From positions 1-64,000 of the forward strand of contig JAGHQL010000003.1 of NCBI GenBank assembly GCA_020080175.1: a DNA stretch of 64,000 bases, written 5' to 3'. Shown here in pieces: positions 10,584 to 22,702 of this stretch (positions are counted from its first letter, which is position 1; every line of letters starts with the position of its first letter). The notes under the pieces were generated by a model that did no database searches, was not told the DNA's origin, and saw only the letters and a list, made by a program, of their open reading frames with translations. This stretch comes from Glutinoglossum americanum (lineage: Eukaryota > Ascomycota > Geoglossomycetes > Geoglossales > Geoglossaceae). The position numbers were made by a program, and so were the translations under genes.

Positions 10584-12564
10584 TACCTGTTCGACAGATC
10601 CTCATGTTCATTGACCTCCTACTTGTGCTATTTCTCGCGGCATAAATACTGCAAAATTAGTAATTGGGGTCTCTCCTAAAGCCAGGACGTCCGACACCAA
10701 GGCCATAATTGAAATGATATTTTGCTACCGTAGCTCACCGAGGTATAGACGCGAGAAAAATATTCCTGAGGTTTGAGGTCACCCTTATGAGCACGGCAAG
10801 ATATTTGGACCGAGATTGTATATGCTCTGCTCAAGCGTTTCACTCATGGCCTATCCCTGTGCAGAGCTTACGTAGTGGACGGGTACCTGCGAGCTCACTC
10901 CCCATTACACACAACTACTCTCGACGGGAAACGACAGTCGAGAGCCTGAGGTCATTCCACCATCCGCCCAATCCTTATTATGCTCACCCCCAACGCTTTA
11001 TCCTCGCTGTTCCATCTGCAAGACCGGCGAGTCCAATGCACGCCTCGCCGTGGGATCTGTCTCTTCCGGGGTCACCTGGTACACGTAATTCCGAACACAG
11101 CACACAAAGTGTATGTGATAAACCGACAATCGACTTTGGCGAAGCGGTTACCCAAAGCCTGGAAGAGGATGGAGAAGGCGAGTTGCTTTGGCGATGGCAT
11201 GGCTCTGGGAAGGCAGGCTGTTCATCGCCAATGGCCAATCGCAATCGCAGTTAATTGCTTGCCCAGTCGTAATATTCTCCTAGACCGTTTACCGTTTTTT
11301 GGGCTCGCGTCCATGGGAAGGTTACCGACGGATCGGTCCAAGGGTTGCGGCTCCGGATTGCCGATTTGTCATGTCACATCTCGGACCACGGTAACGGTCG
11401 GCGATCTTCATACTGTAGAACGCCAGAATAGAAGGGGTCCCCAGCAGCGTACGCGTACGGCTATTTCGCTGCTATGTTTACTGCCTCTATACACACACAC
11501 ACACATATATATATAGAGTCATTGGAAAAACCCAAAGCGTCCACACGAGAGGAGCTTCTTGCTCGAGTAAGGCTCGTCTCGCACTACATGCGGTATTTTA
11601 GGTATTTTAGTCGAGAGGCCCGTCTCTTGGTAGCTTAACGGCAGGCCGGAGAAACTAAGTTCTGCACGCACGAGGAGACAAAGGTTAGCAGGTTAGTGCT
11701 CTACGTTAGGTGCGTGCACACATGGCTCTCCGTCCCGTCGAGTGGATATCTTTGCTACGGCGCTGTGTCGCTCTATTTCGTCTACACGTCCTATATTCGC
11801 TGCATCCGCAATTAGCTGATCTCCAAGAGCGTCATCCCAAACTGGACATCCCGATGCAGAATCCCAGTACTTTTTCTGCTTCGCTAGTTGAATTGTGAGG
11901 TACTCGTTGTTAGTGCTGATGATCCCTAAGCAAGCGATGTTGGCCCGGCCCCTCGTCTTTGCCAAGGCTTCCTTTCCAAACTGCGCCCCCAAATCCCAAA
12001 TTGATCAACCCTTCCTTGAAGATCTTCGCAATAAACGCGACGCTGTTCCTACACGGAACTAAACCCACGATCCCTACTATCGCTACTATCCTGCTTCAAC
12101 TCCCCATCTCAACACTCTGGAACTCAAAGGCAGTCACTTTTTATCATCTTGTCGTTGGTTCTTTCCCCGTTCTTCGTGTGGGACAAGCCTGGCCCGCAGC
12201 CACAGCGAGGTGATACCGAACAAACTTTAGTGCGCTAGTCCTGTCTTGAACGGCTTCTCTGGAATCTGCCTTTCCTCACGCCCCATACCTCCGTCAAACC
12301 TGCTCTAATTCACCTTCTCATTCGCGCCAATCATCTCGGACGGTCATCGACATCGCGTTTCTCTGCGCGATATTCTCTTCGCGCGCTTCTTCTTTCTTCC
12401 GTCTTTCCGCTGTTCCTGCGACAGTGGTCATCCACATTTCGTCTAAGTTCGGTCGCTCACTCGATCCTCTTCCGTTACCCGTACCCCCTGACAGCATCTC
12501 TCGACGACCACCTTAAAAAGCGCTTGACCTCTTCGCAGACGTCGCTCAGTATAAATCTCTCGAG
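10584..12564. other. 2-kb gene-free stretch; long leader region of the G beta gene
   Basis: Open frames between 10787 and 11516 have no family look and overlap on both strands, so I treat them as noise. From about 12000 the plus strand becomes strongly pyrimidine-rich up to the G beta start codon, as is common in fungal promoters and 5' leaders. No RNA gene was recognised. Confidence 0.6.
11490..11515. repeat. (CA)n-(TA)n microsatellite
   Basis: A compound dinucleotide repeat, about seven CA units followed by about five TA units, in the intergenic region upstream of the G beta gene. Confidence 0.85.
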
Positions 12565-13905
12565 ATGGCGGATGTAACACCAGAACAGATGCAGCAGCGT
12601 ATTACTGCTGCTAGGAGAGAAGCGGAAGGCTTGAAGGATAGGATAAAAAGAAAGAAGGATGAATTGGCCGATACGACCCGTAAGTCCATCGAAATTATCG
12701 CCGTCTGAATTGTGAACGACGTGTGTGCATGCAAATCACTGCCCGGCTAGTGAAAAACTGACATTGATGTGATCGACCAGTTCGTCAGGTTGCCAAGGAG
12801 CAAACTGATCAGTTACCTCGTACTGGCATGAAGGTCCGGCGCACTCTTAAGGGCCACTTGGCCAAGATCTACGCCATGCACTGGTCTACAGATCGAAGGC
12901 ATCTCGTGTCTGCTTCACAAGATGGCAAGCTCATCATCTGGGATGCATACACTACCAATAAAGTTCACGCAATTCCCTTGCGTTCTTCATGGGTCATGAC
13001 CTGCGCGTATGCACCCAGCGGGAACTACGTAGCCTGCGGTGGTCTCGACAATATATGTTCAGTATATAACCTCTCTTCCCGTGAGGGTCCGACCCGCGTC
13101 GCTCGAGAGCTGTCCGGCCATTCCGGTTACCTTTCCTGCTGCCGTTTTATCAACGATCGTCGCATACTCACGTCATCGGGAGACATGACCTGTATGCTGT
13201 GGGATGTGGAGACGGGAACAAAGGTTACCGAATTTGCCGATCACCTTGGAGATGTCATGAGCATCAGTATCAACCCTACCAATCAGAACATCTTTGTCTC
13301 TGGTGCTTGCGATGCTTTTGCCAAGCTTTGGGATATCCGTACCGGAAAGGCTGTGCAGACGTTTGCAGGCCACGAGTCCGATATCAATGCTATCCAATTC
13401 TTCCCCGATGGCAACGCTTTCGGTACTGGCTCCGACGATGCTTCTTGCCGGCTGTTTGATATTCGTGCCGATCGTGAGCTAAATCAGTACTCGGTATATC
13501 TCACCCCTATCTCACCTAGCTGTTGGATGTGTGACCATTGGCTATGCAAGCGGGAGCTGACGTGACTCTCTCTTATAGAATGACCAGATCCTCTGTGGCA
13601 TTACCTCTGTCGCGTTCTCTGTTTCCGGTCGTCTCCTCTTTGCTGGTTACGACGACTTCGAGTGCAAAGTTTGGGACGTCTTGCGTGGTGAGAGAGTTGG
13701 TGTCCTCACTGGTCATGAGAACCGCGTAAGCTGCTTAGGGGTTAGCAATGATGGCATCAGTCTCTGTACTGGATCATGGGATTCACTTGTAAGTCGCATT
13801 CTTAAGTGCATACCTCTCTTCGGACATTCTATAGTCCGTAGAACACCATTTGCGCATGCGCTGACCATATATATCGTGATACAGCTCAAGATCTGGGCAT
13901 GGTGA
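12565..13905 (+). CDS. sfaD: Heterotrimeric G protein beta subunit (SfaD/Gpb1 type)
   Basis: Seven-bladed WD40 propeller that pairs with a G gamma and a G alpha subunit to relay receptor signals controlling growth, sporulation and secondary metabolism in filamentous fungi. Four exons: 12565-12679, 12781-13493, 13579-13788 and 13885-13905, giving 352 aa, the expected length for fungal G beta. The N-terminus [20 protein letters not shown] is the helix that coils with G gamma. WD repeats are easily seen, for example [48 protein letters not shown] and [12 protein letters not shown]; the chain ends in SLLKIWAW, which closes the last blade. The last exon is only 21 nt. The next gene on the same strand encodes a phosducin-like protein. 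Confidence 0.97.
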
Positions 13906-16886
13906 GTGGCGGAACAGGGCGCAAAGTCTTGTCAGACATGGATCCTCCGCTGAACGCTTTCCTCAATCGTTGTGGCTTGCAATTTCCACGCACCTGAAAG
14001 CTTTCGACCTCGAGGCCTTGACTGAGAATAAAACACCGAAAGAGCGGAGTATAGTATGATGCAGGGCATGAACAGCACACGATGATATGAAGCTCCTTGA
14101 TCGCGAGTGGGGTATATGGTCCAAAGCATTTCCGCAGGTTGAAGCTGCTGCCCAGATCTTATTTCCCACCGAGAGCGCATGGTTCATGTGTTCAATTTCT
14201 TTGTACAGCGGGTGGGTTTATTTCACTTTCATGTCCTATTCCGGATTTTCCCCTATCATCACCATTATAATCGATCTTCAATCCTAGGCCCTCGCAAAGA
14301 ACATGCTATTAGTTCCCAACTGTCCTGCGCTCAAAAAAAATTGGCTGTTCTTCACAAAAGCTGTTACTGCCATCTTGTTGTGGCGAGGGTTCGCGTTGTT
14401 CCAGAAGGCTGAGCATATGATATACGTCGGAGAGCTCTGCGTAGATGTGCGCATCATCCAAAACGCTATATCAGTTGTTCAAGTTGATGAGGCTCTAGAA
14501 AAAAAGTCTGGCATGCACTCAGTTTCGATGTTATCAGGTCCGGGTACCATGAAACTTTCCGTATCATTGTCATGCCACTCTCGCAACTCTCGTGTCTTCC
14601 ACTCGTATGTATGGTGCGGCTTTCTCATCGAGGACAAATGTCCGGGGGGCAACAATATTCATTTATTTTCGCCTGTAGGGTAAATATTAATTTCCTTCTC
14701 CATACTTGGCGGCTGGATTCCAGTTTGCCGCCTCTACGCGCTCCAGTATTGTCTCATGTTGTGCCCCACGCCACCGACTCCGACGAACCCAAAATAGAGG
14801 TATGTTCAGCTACATGCAACTACATGTGCATGTGCATGATTCATCTTCGGTACAGCCAACCAGCCGTAGGCAATAACAATTATGGGCAACGAAGGCAAGA
14901 GAAACAACTGTCAATACGGACACCATTTGCTGGTTGACGCATATCGTGAGCATGGTGCGTATTGTCACGGCTTTTCGCAATAGGTAGGTTAAAGAAAGAT
15001 AGTTGCTGAACAATCTTATCCAATCTAATGGGCCAAGCAATAAGATCTGCAAAGGAGGTGTTCATTCTTACCCGCTGGCGGCGGCAAATGAGGGTATCTT
15101 TGAGGGGCCACATGAACGTTGAATCAAATCCCATATGGAGCTTCTAGAAAACATTGTTGGACGGAACATCACATGATCTCAGCCATACGGATCCGATTTC
15201 ACGTCCCACGGCATCCTTTGCTCCATCTCTCCCTCCCTCTTCCTCTTCCTAAGATATTGATTGATTGATTCTCGACTCCCAGCATTTCGCTAAGGTGAAA
15301 GCGGACTTATTTTTATCTCTCGCCCCGAAACTATTGGGCCATCTAGATCCTTTCGATACTCCCTGCCCGAAATAACCACGTCGGCTTCAGCTCCGACGAC
15401 AGTGGGGATTGTTACTGGACGTGGATGATGTGGGATGGGGGCGGTGGTGAGTGGATTGAGCCAGACCAGATTCTAGAAAGACCTGATAGGCTTAGCTAGC
15501 CACCATGTGCAGCTGCAGAATCCGCAAAAAGCTGGGGCCGAGTCACAGAGCCGTGCCTCCTCCAACGGCTTTCACCTGCATCATCTCCCTCACAAGCGCA
15601 CCAATTATGAATCATGATGCATCGAAGGTGCGACAATCCTGTAACATCGGAAGCTTCCGTGCCAAGAGGGTGGGAAATGTTGGGGCCGCTGAGCAGCTGG
15701 AGCTTGGACGAGGCGTTTGGGGGGCTTGCGATTGTCGTGACTGAATTGCTGGTTGAGGTGAATCAGTTCGTGCGTTCTCGTGCATTTCGTTTGCCACGCC
15801 GTATCTGCCCGTCATTTATCCCAATCTCTCCCGCCGGCCGTGGAAATAGTACATTCGGCTCATCACACCACACTGCGGCAGCTCATCACACTCTCACGCA
15901 TATACTTTTACCTCATTCTTACTACTTTACCGCTGTTACATATATGTATAAGTGCACTGGTTGCTAACTGTGTCTGGGAGGTGGCGGGGGAACAGCATGG
16001 GCGGCTTAGAAACAAAGCAAAAAGAAAAAAGATGAAATTTCCAAAACCGGTGAGATCAGCCTACCGCTCTCCCTCCCTTCTATCCTTCCCCGGAGCTAGT
16101 CGTTTCTTCAATCCCTCCCTTCTTCTTCATCTCCCTTTGTTCTTCCCCCTTCCTTCCTGCCGAGTGCCAGGCATCATCCCAGGTATGACCCTGGAGTATG
16201 ATCCCAACTACAACTGTACCGCCTGATCGCCAGTGATGTACGGAGTCTGGTCTACAAGGGGATGCAGGGTCAAAACCCCGGTCGTAACGTGCAAAGAGTA
16301 ATAGGCGCTCCGCCCCCGGCCCATCCAATCTTCTTCAAGCATGACAATCTCTAGTTGCCACAACGTGGTTAGGAGGCGCCAAGCATCTCTCCCTTGCAGC
16401 ACAATGGCAGGGTGCATGTAACCGTCCCCGAGCTATACAACGTACTCCGTACTGCTAGTACCAGGTAGTACGTAACCCTATCCCCATCACACACACACGC
16501 TTGTTCCCCCACACGCAGCATTCACACGCCCACACGGCATCCTCGCTCTCTCAATCTCATACTTGCTCCATACCAACCTTCCCCCTGGCTTGTGCCACGT
16601 TCTCCTTTCTGCGCGACTCGGTAGATTCGAGTTGCATCAACCCCTTCTCTTCTTTTACATTTGACGTGCACGCGCTTCCGGAGTGTCGGTTATAGTGCGG
16701 TGCGCCCCAGTGTGCCAGCCAGCAAACCCGACTGTAACACATACCCTACTGTCAACCGTTCATTCGTTCACTCCCTCCCCCAACCCCCGATTGTGTTGGC
16801 GGCCCCTTTCCCGAAACCCAAACTGGAAACTAACCTAATCCTGCGCCTCGTCCATATATAACCAGCCCTACATCCTGCGTGCCGCC
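13906..16886. other. 3-kb gene-free stretch between G beta and the phosducin-like gene
   Basis: No supported frame on either strand. The last 900 bases are pyrimidine-rich, and a TATA-like TATATAA lies at about 16855, some 30 nt before the next start codon. Palindromic TACTCCGTA occurs near 16443. Presumably it contains the G beta 3' region and the promoter and leader of the phosducin-like gene. Confidence 0.55.
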
Positions 16887-17939
16887 ATGTCCGCAGCTCA
16901 AGACGAGATCAACGGACTGCTGGCCAGAAACACAGATAAACCCGTCGCACGCCACCCTGAGGACGAAGACCAACTCCATTATTCAGACGAAGCTCCAGAG
17001 GACGACAGCGACAATCATCGTCATCGCCATCGCAACCACAAGCAAAAACAAGACTACGACCACGACCAAGACAGCGACGGTAGCGGAATCGAGCAGGAAG
17101 CCATGCCCTCTTCCACCAGAGGCTACACGGTCACCGTGCCGGTGAAGCACTTCAGCGCCAACACAGGACCGAAGGGCGTGATAGCCGACGCGCAGTCGTT
17201 CGAGAAGGCAAAACACAGCAGCTGGCGATCGCGTCTACGATCGAACATATCAAGACACACCTCCTCTCACGACCATTTCGCCAAAGAACTGGTAAAGACG
17301 CCCCCACGGGGTAGTCTCGAGAGGGGCGATCTAAGTTCTGAAGATGACGATGAAGAGTTTATGCGCGAGTGGCGCAAGCACCGATTGCGGGAGCTACAGA
17401 CCTACGACCCAAGGGCTCGGCGGCAGAGTCCTAGCAAGAGGAAGTACGGCAGAGTGGAAGTGGTTGACGCATCCGGCTATCTAGATGCCGTGGAGAAGGT
17501 TGGGTCGGAGACCGTTGTTGTTGTGGCCATATACGACGACGAGGTATGCATAGCGTCACCCGCAGAGCAGCGCTTGCCTGCTTGAGCCCTTCATGTGCTA
17601 ACCCGACCGCGTGCCATTCAGTCACCCGTAAGCCGGCTCGTCGAAGACTGCCTGAACACTCTCGCCCAAAAATACAGCGAAACACGCTTCGTCAAGCTGC
17701 ATTACATTGAGGCCGAGATGGACATTGCCAGCGTGCCCGCCATATTAGGCTACAAGGGCGGAGACCTGTTTGCCAACCTAGTCTCTGTGATCGACCAGAT
17801 ACCGCCAAACCGGAATCTCAGTTCTTCCAGTCTGGAGCTGGTCTTAAGACAGTGAGTTCTCCCGTCCCCACGACACCACAGCTGGCGAAGAACCGGCCTA
17901 ATTGGTTCTGCTTTCTACAGACATGGTGTTTTTACTTAG
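16887..17939 (+). CDS. phnA: Phosducin-like protein, G beta-gamma assembly factor
   Basis: Phosducin-like proteins help the cytosolic chaperonin CCT fold G beta and join it to G gamma; in Aspergillus nidulans PhnA is needed for G beta-gamma function. Exons 16887-17543, 17622-17851 and 17921-17939 give 301 aa ending in ELVLRQHGVFT. The start has a strong GCCGCC context. Residues 1-100 are acidic, His/Gln-rich and probably disordered. The hallmark helix EEFMREWRKHRLRELQ starts at residue 156 and is followed by a thioredoxin-like fold (VVVVAIYDDE, FVKLHYIEAEMDIASVPAIL). No redox CxxC motif is present, as expected. It lies 3 kb downstream of its likely client G beta on the same strand. The tiny last exon (19 nt) is inferred from phase and the family's usual ending. 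Confidence 0.92.
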
Positions 17940-18918
17940 AGCGGTTCTCTATGGGTCTCTTGGCGATAAACCGCAGTCAGCGTGCTCTCCCTATAATTTT
18001 TTTCTCTTTCTCCCCACCAGTGGTCTCTGACCTTTGGCTCTGCTACTTCTCCCGTACAGCTATTTTTTTTATTTTTATTTTTTTTGCAAAATCATACCCT
18101 CTCTACGGCTCTTTCATCTAACTATCCGGTGTGTCTTTGGGGTAACGGATGTTTTATGACGGATGGAGCTACTACCTACACGTGCTAATTTAGAATGCGA
18201 TCTGGCAACAGACGCTACGTTCCTCTGCATTCATAGTTTCCGCTGCCATTGAATGTTGTTCGTGATGCTGGGTGCTGTGAATCACTATCCAAAAGAACCG
18301 TGAGAGCTACCGATGACGGCTAGAACACCATCGCCTTGCCGACCGAGAGAGGTCCATTGTTTCCTGAAACCTTCAAGGCCAGAGGCAAAGATATTGTCCG
18401 TTTCGAGTATATCACGGCCGTCGATAAGATGCCTGGGAAAACTGGGGCGGCGCATTGAGATGCGGGTTTCCGCTTTCGGCGATGCGCCTTTCCCGAAAGC
18501 AACTGTCGGACATGTACTGTACCATCGTACAGCCATGCGCACGGATGATTCCATATGCGGTGCGTACTATGTATACCCGCGGGCCTTCCACCGCGATCAT
18601 GGGTCTCTTGTTTCCCACGTCTCGCCCCAAAACACCACGGCCGCTACGCCTACCTGAACGGGGGGATCCGAAGGCCAAACGGGAGTTTGAGACATAAGAG
18701 TTGGCACTCTGGCCGGTCGGTTCGTTCGCCCGGTCGAAGAATCTGCATGAAAACCCATTTGCGCAGGGATGAAAGGGATGGGATCAATCCATGTACCAAA
18801 ATAAAACAGCATCCGCCAAGCAACGTGCTTCGCCACATCGTCTTCCCTCCCCAGAAGGTGAGATGCATAAAACAGAGGCAAGAAAAGGAACATCCTTGAA
18901 GAAAGAAAAAGAAAAAAG

Positions 18919-18967
18919 GGATGAATAAATAAATAAATAAACAGATAAATAAACAAATAGATAAACA
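18919..18967. repeat. (AAAT/AAAC)n microsatellite
   Basis: Tetranucleotide repeat of AAAT and AAAC/AGAT variants, about twelve units, in the gene-free stretch. Confidence 0.85.
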
Positions 18968-19051
18968 AGCTTCTAGAAACCAAACCCCGCCGGCCTCTCC
19001 GCGAGACTTACGCCCCTGCTTTGCTTTGTGTCCGTTTGGGATGTACAAGCA

Positions 19052-19071
19052 CCTCTCTCTCTCTCTCTCTC
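19052..19071. repeat. (CT)n microsatellite
   Basis: About ten uninterrupted CT units followed by a C-rich stretch. Confidence 0.85.
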
Positions 19072-19605
19072 CCTCCCCACACACGTCAGACAGAAAAAAA
19101 CGCCATCTCCCATCTCTCAATTTAAATTTTTTTTTAATTTTTTTTTTTTTTTTTCATTTTCAAAACGCCCCAGCATCCAGGGTAAGAAGAAAAAAAAAGG
19201 TCAAGCGAAAAATCCATACCCCTTGGGGGGTTTTTTTTCTTCTCCTTTTCTGGGGAGGCGTTTCGGCGGGGTGAAGAGGACCGGGGCGAGTGGGTCTTGG
19301 TGGGGGTTTGGGATCGGGGACGCCGAACTCGTTCGTCTGATGGTGGAGAGAGCGAGAGGGAAGGGAAGGGGGAGAGAGAGAAAGAGAGAAGGCTCCAGGC
19401 CCTCTCGGCCTGCGCTGTTGGCTCCAAAAATAGCCGGATGAAAATTGCCCGGAGACGCAGCGCAGGTCCTCCCTTTCACCTACGGCGGACCAACGCGCCA
19501 CGATCCAATCCTCCAACCGCAACCACATCTCGAATCCTGCGTTCTCCGCCTCGGGGAATATTGTTGTTTCCTTTTTTTACGTCACGGCTTACGTGCGTGC
19601 ATGCG

Positions 19606-19683
19606 TGCGTGTGTGTGTGTGTGTATATACGTCTGCGCATTATTGCATGTACCCACCAGAGAAAGAGAGAGAGAGAGAGAGAG
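19606..19683. repeat. (GT)n and (GA)n microsatellites
   Basis: A GT repeat at about 19606-19624 and a GA repeat at about 19665-19683, roughly ten units each, followed closely by a T run of about 16. Confidence 0.8.
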
Positions 19684-20773
19684 CCCAGCCCCCGTTTGTT
19701 TTTTTTTTTTTTTGGGTGGGGAAACCCCAAGAGGGAAGTGCGTTTGACATGTGTAGTTCGGGAGGGGGGCGTTGCGTGCTGAGGAGAGAGGCGGAGGAGG
19801 GTATACGTGACGCTGGTAAGCACCTTGTTTTATTTTAACCAGACTCGAACAAGCCCTCTCGCACATGTACGTAACGCTGCCCCCCGGACGTCTAACGTAC
19901 ATTGGGGCAGCGGGCCTGGCTTGCGGGTCTGCTGCTTCGACGTCGGCATCTCTCATCCACGCTCGTCTTTTCCCGGGGGAAATATTGAGCTCTCAGGTAC
20001 CGCCTGGCGCACCAGGAGGGATCTAAAGGCCAAACGTTCAAGATAGACTGGCTGTCCGGGTTCTGCTGCTCCGTTTCGACGCTGGCAAGACTCGCTCCAG
20101 GATGGGTTAAGGAAATCTGGTGCGGTTCGGTCGGACCGAGGGTCAGGGAGTGTTCCAAGGGGGAAAATGTGGAGAGAGAGAGAAAAAAAAAAACTCTTAA
20201 TCTATAGTCCCATGACTTAGCCTGACGTTCTTATCCGTTCGGGTTAAGCATACGATCGCTGCTGAGCAGGCGCACACCATGTTGGCCGGATTTCGTATTG
20301 GATCGGGGAGCTAGAATTTTGGCTTGGAAACGCCGGGAGACCCAGCTTGGAGAGAGGCTTTCGAACCTACCGGCTGACTCTGCCTCCGTGGGAAACTCTG
20401 TTACTCCGTATTGTACATTGTGGAACCACCTATCTCGGGTCGAAACAAACAAGAAAGGGCGGATCACCCGAAACTGCGTGAATTACATACGTGTTGCGAG
20501 AAATTTTTGGAATCGCAAAGTCTTGCACTGAGGTTATGCACATTCTTTCCCCGCACCAACCTTCGCGAACGAGGAAATGTCAATGGAAACACCATCGACG
20601 AACTACCTAAGGGGTATGCTCGACAGAAAGAGATGCCACTTGGAAAATATGCCCTATCCTGGATCGAGAGGAAAGATAGTCTAGAGATACGCCACCAGAT
20701 ATCAGAAGAAAAGCACATGTGTTTATGGAACGTGGTAGTTTTGAGCGTCTGGAAAGTCAGTCTGAGGCGTAGC

Positions 20774-21927
20774 TCAGACCTCGACCTTGGATGTCACATA
20801 TTCCCAGAGCATTTTGATTAGAGCATCGGGGAGGGTATACAAATCCACGTGGAATTCGCCTTCTGTAGGCGCTCGCGTAAGCTTGCAGTCAGGAGCAAGT
20901 CGTAGCTGACGGATAGGGGGGGCTTACGCTCAACGTCGTTTTTGATGTAAGTGTCGGGGGCTTTGTTGTCATGGACCATCTGCACGACTTGGAGGAGATC
21001 GTCTTCTTGCAGCTTTTGGAGGCCATCAGCTAGCTTATCCATGTCAATCTTTATTAACGAGTTAATTAGCGTTTGTTCTGATAAAAACACATTGGGAGAT
21101 CTTCAGGCCTACAGTCTTAGTTCCCTTCTTCTTCGACTTGTGGGAATCGGCAGTTCGTTTGGCGCTCGCGCTCGCCCCAGCGCCGTTACCAATATCTTGT
21201 GCATCCCCAGGAACAGAACCAGATTCTGCGAGAGCCTTAAGAAGCGCCGGCTTCGGATTTTTGAAGGTCTGGCAAAAGGTTAGTGTTACATGTCAAACAG
21301 GAGTTGGCTCTTGATAACTGTGGACCACCGGGACCACTTACGAGGGTATGCTTGGCATCATAAGTTTCTTTTTGGAAGTTGAGGTCGTGCGCAATTGAAT
21401 GGTCACCGCCTTTTTCTACAGTATGAAAAACTATTTCCATGTCAAACTCACCCCATCCCTCTTCTTTGAGAAGGAATGGAGGCGTTTTGATAGCTATATA
21501 TTGAAGGGTTTTAAGAATTAGCTGCCGGAGTGGTGTTGGGGAGTCGGCTGGAAGCATAGTAATAACTAACTTGGCGTAGGATTTGAGAAGGTCGGATGTA
21601 GCTTGTAGGTAACCTTCTCAAAGAGTGTAGCAGGAATCTCTTCGCCCTGTTCGTTGAGCAAGTAAATTCTGATGCTCCATGATCGCATCGGGAAGCCTTC
21701 CATTGGCGAATGTTTAGAGCTATCGGTCGGGAAGCTGCCTATCAGCAGGATGCACTTGGTGGTATAGCAATTTCGCAGGAGCTAGATTCTGTGACTCACA
21801 TCACGGTTTGCTCTGTGACGAGCTTCACAGTACGCTTTACCTGCATCAACAGTAAATAAGATAGTCCAGCAAACTAGCGAAACGTGATAGGTTTGCTTGA
21901 TCAGGAGTGGGCCTTTACTTCAATCAT
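20774..21927 (-). CDS. taf14: YEATS-domain transcription factor subunit TAF14
   Basis: Small YEATS protein shared in yeast by TFIID, TFIIF and several chromatin remodellers; the YEATS pocket reads acylated histone H3. Seven exons: 21927-21919, 21840-21800, 21734-21571, 21493-21342, 21268-21113, 21048-20928 and 20862-20774, giving 243 aa. The spliced product opens MIEVKRTVKLVTEQ; the YEATS fold spans residues 5-135 (MRSWSIRIYLLNEQGEEIPA, FEKVTYKLHPTF, EEGWGEFDMEIVFH), then a Lys/Ala-rich linker, then a C-terminal extra-terminal-like domain (QGEFHVDLYTLPDALIKMLW). The first exon codes for only three residues; it is chosen because phase and the conserved VKRTV start fit. Without splicing, no single frame carries the domain. 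Confidence 0.9.
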
Positions 21928-22702
21928 ATTGGTGGCTTCCTCTGAGTGATTTTGAGATCTGAGGAAGGTCGTTGTGATTATGAGATTTGTAGTACAACCG
22001 CCTGGGCACCTCGATAGAAGTGGGTTGGTGGGGTGGAAGTTAATCATGGAGGCTCTTGGCTACGTATCACGTGACGATATTGTACAGTATAGAACGATGG
22101 CTTACCAAGTTAGGGGTGGAGGTGGGAGGTGAGGGAGTTCACTTATACTGAGTGAGTGGATGCGGTTATGCTGGCGTGTTTGTTTTAGCTGCTTCGCAGA
22201 TTTGTCGGGGGGATCGTACGTCGACCCGATGCTGGGGAGTCCGGAAAACGAATGCGCCCTGAGAATAGTGCGCCATCACTTTTAACCGCCGCTCGCAACT
22301 TACTTGTTGGGGAATTGAATAACTTCTCTGGTCTAGATACATGAATTTTGGGATTTCTCGACCACGCCAAACCTCAAATCTCCTCCTCCACTTTAAGTAG
22401 GCCTTACTTCGCTTTCCGTCAGTTCGTGACGAGTTGTTTGTGTATCATAGCTTGATAAAACTTTTCAACTGGACTACACCGAAAGAGACCAAATATGCTG
22501 CGGAGGAGATAAAAGGAGTAGGAGATCTGAGGTGTGTTTGGGAATGGGGTGACAGTTCCGGGAATGTGGGGTTGTATTGCGGTGCATTGATGTTGGGGAT
22601 CGGAGCGATAGCAGTTGAAAATCAGCTATGACGTAAAGGCGCAATAACAGAAACAGGCTATCTGGTGGGAAATCTCGGACTCGAAGCTATCCTAGTTGTC
22701 AT
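21928..22702. other. Spacer between RanBP1 and TAF14
   Basis: Both flanking genes are on the minus strand, so this should contain the RanBP1 3' region and the TAF14 promoter. The frames at 22185-22370 (-) and 22434-22631 (+) are short and unlike known proteins. Nothing else seen. Confidence 0.55.

Larger units (their letters stand above)
17940..20773. other. 2.8-kb gene-free stretch between convergent genes, rich in simple repeats
   Basis: The phosducin-like gene and TAF14 both end here. Every open frame is low in complexity or crosses a microsatellite. Homopolymer T runs occur near 18060-18085, 19138-19154 and 19699-19714. I see no gene, but such length between two 3' ends is unusual in this compact region, so an untranslated RNA cannot be excluded. 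Confidence 0.55.

Noticed and set aside
10787-11516. Two overlapping plus-strand frames of 155 and 178 codons
   Set aside because: No family resemblance, no codon rhythm, overlapping each other; treated as chance.
11600-11700. Possible tRNA A-box near TGGTAGCTTAACGG
   Set aside because: No B box follows and no cloverleaf could be drawn.
20411-20821. 136-codon plus-strand frame
   Set aside because: Overlaps the 3' end of TAF14 on the other strand and resembles nothing.
20863-20927. Apparent early ending of TAF14
   Set aside because: An intron here restores the conserved C-terminal domain in frame.
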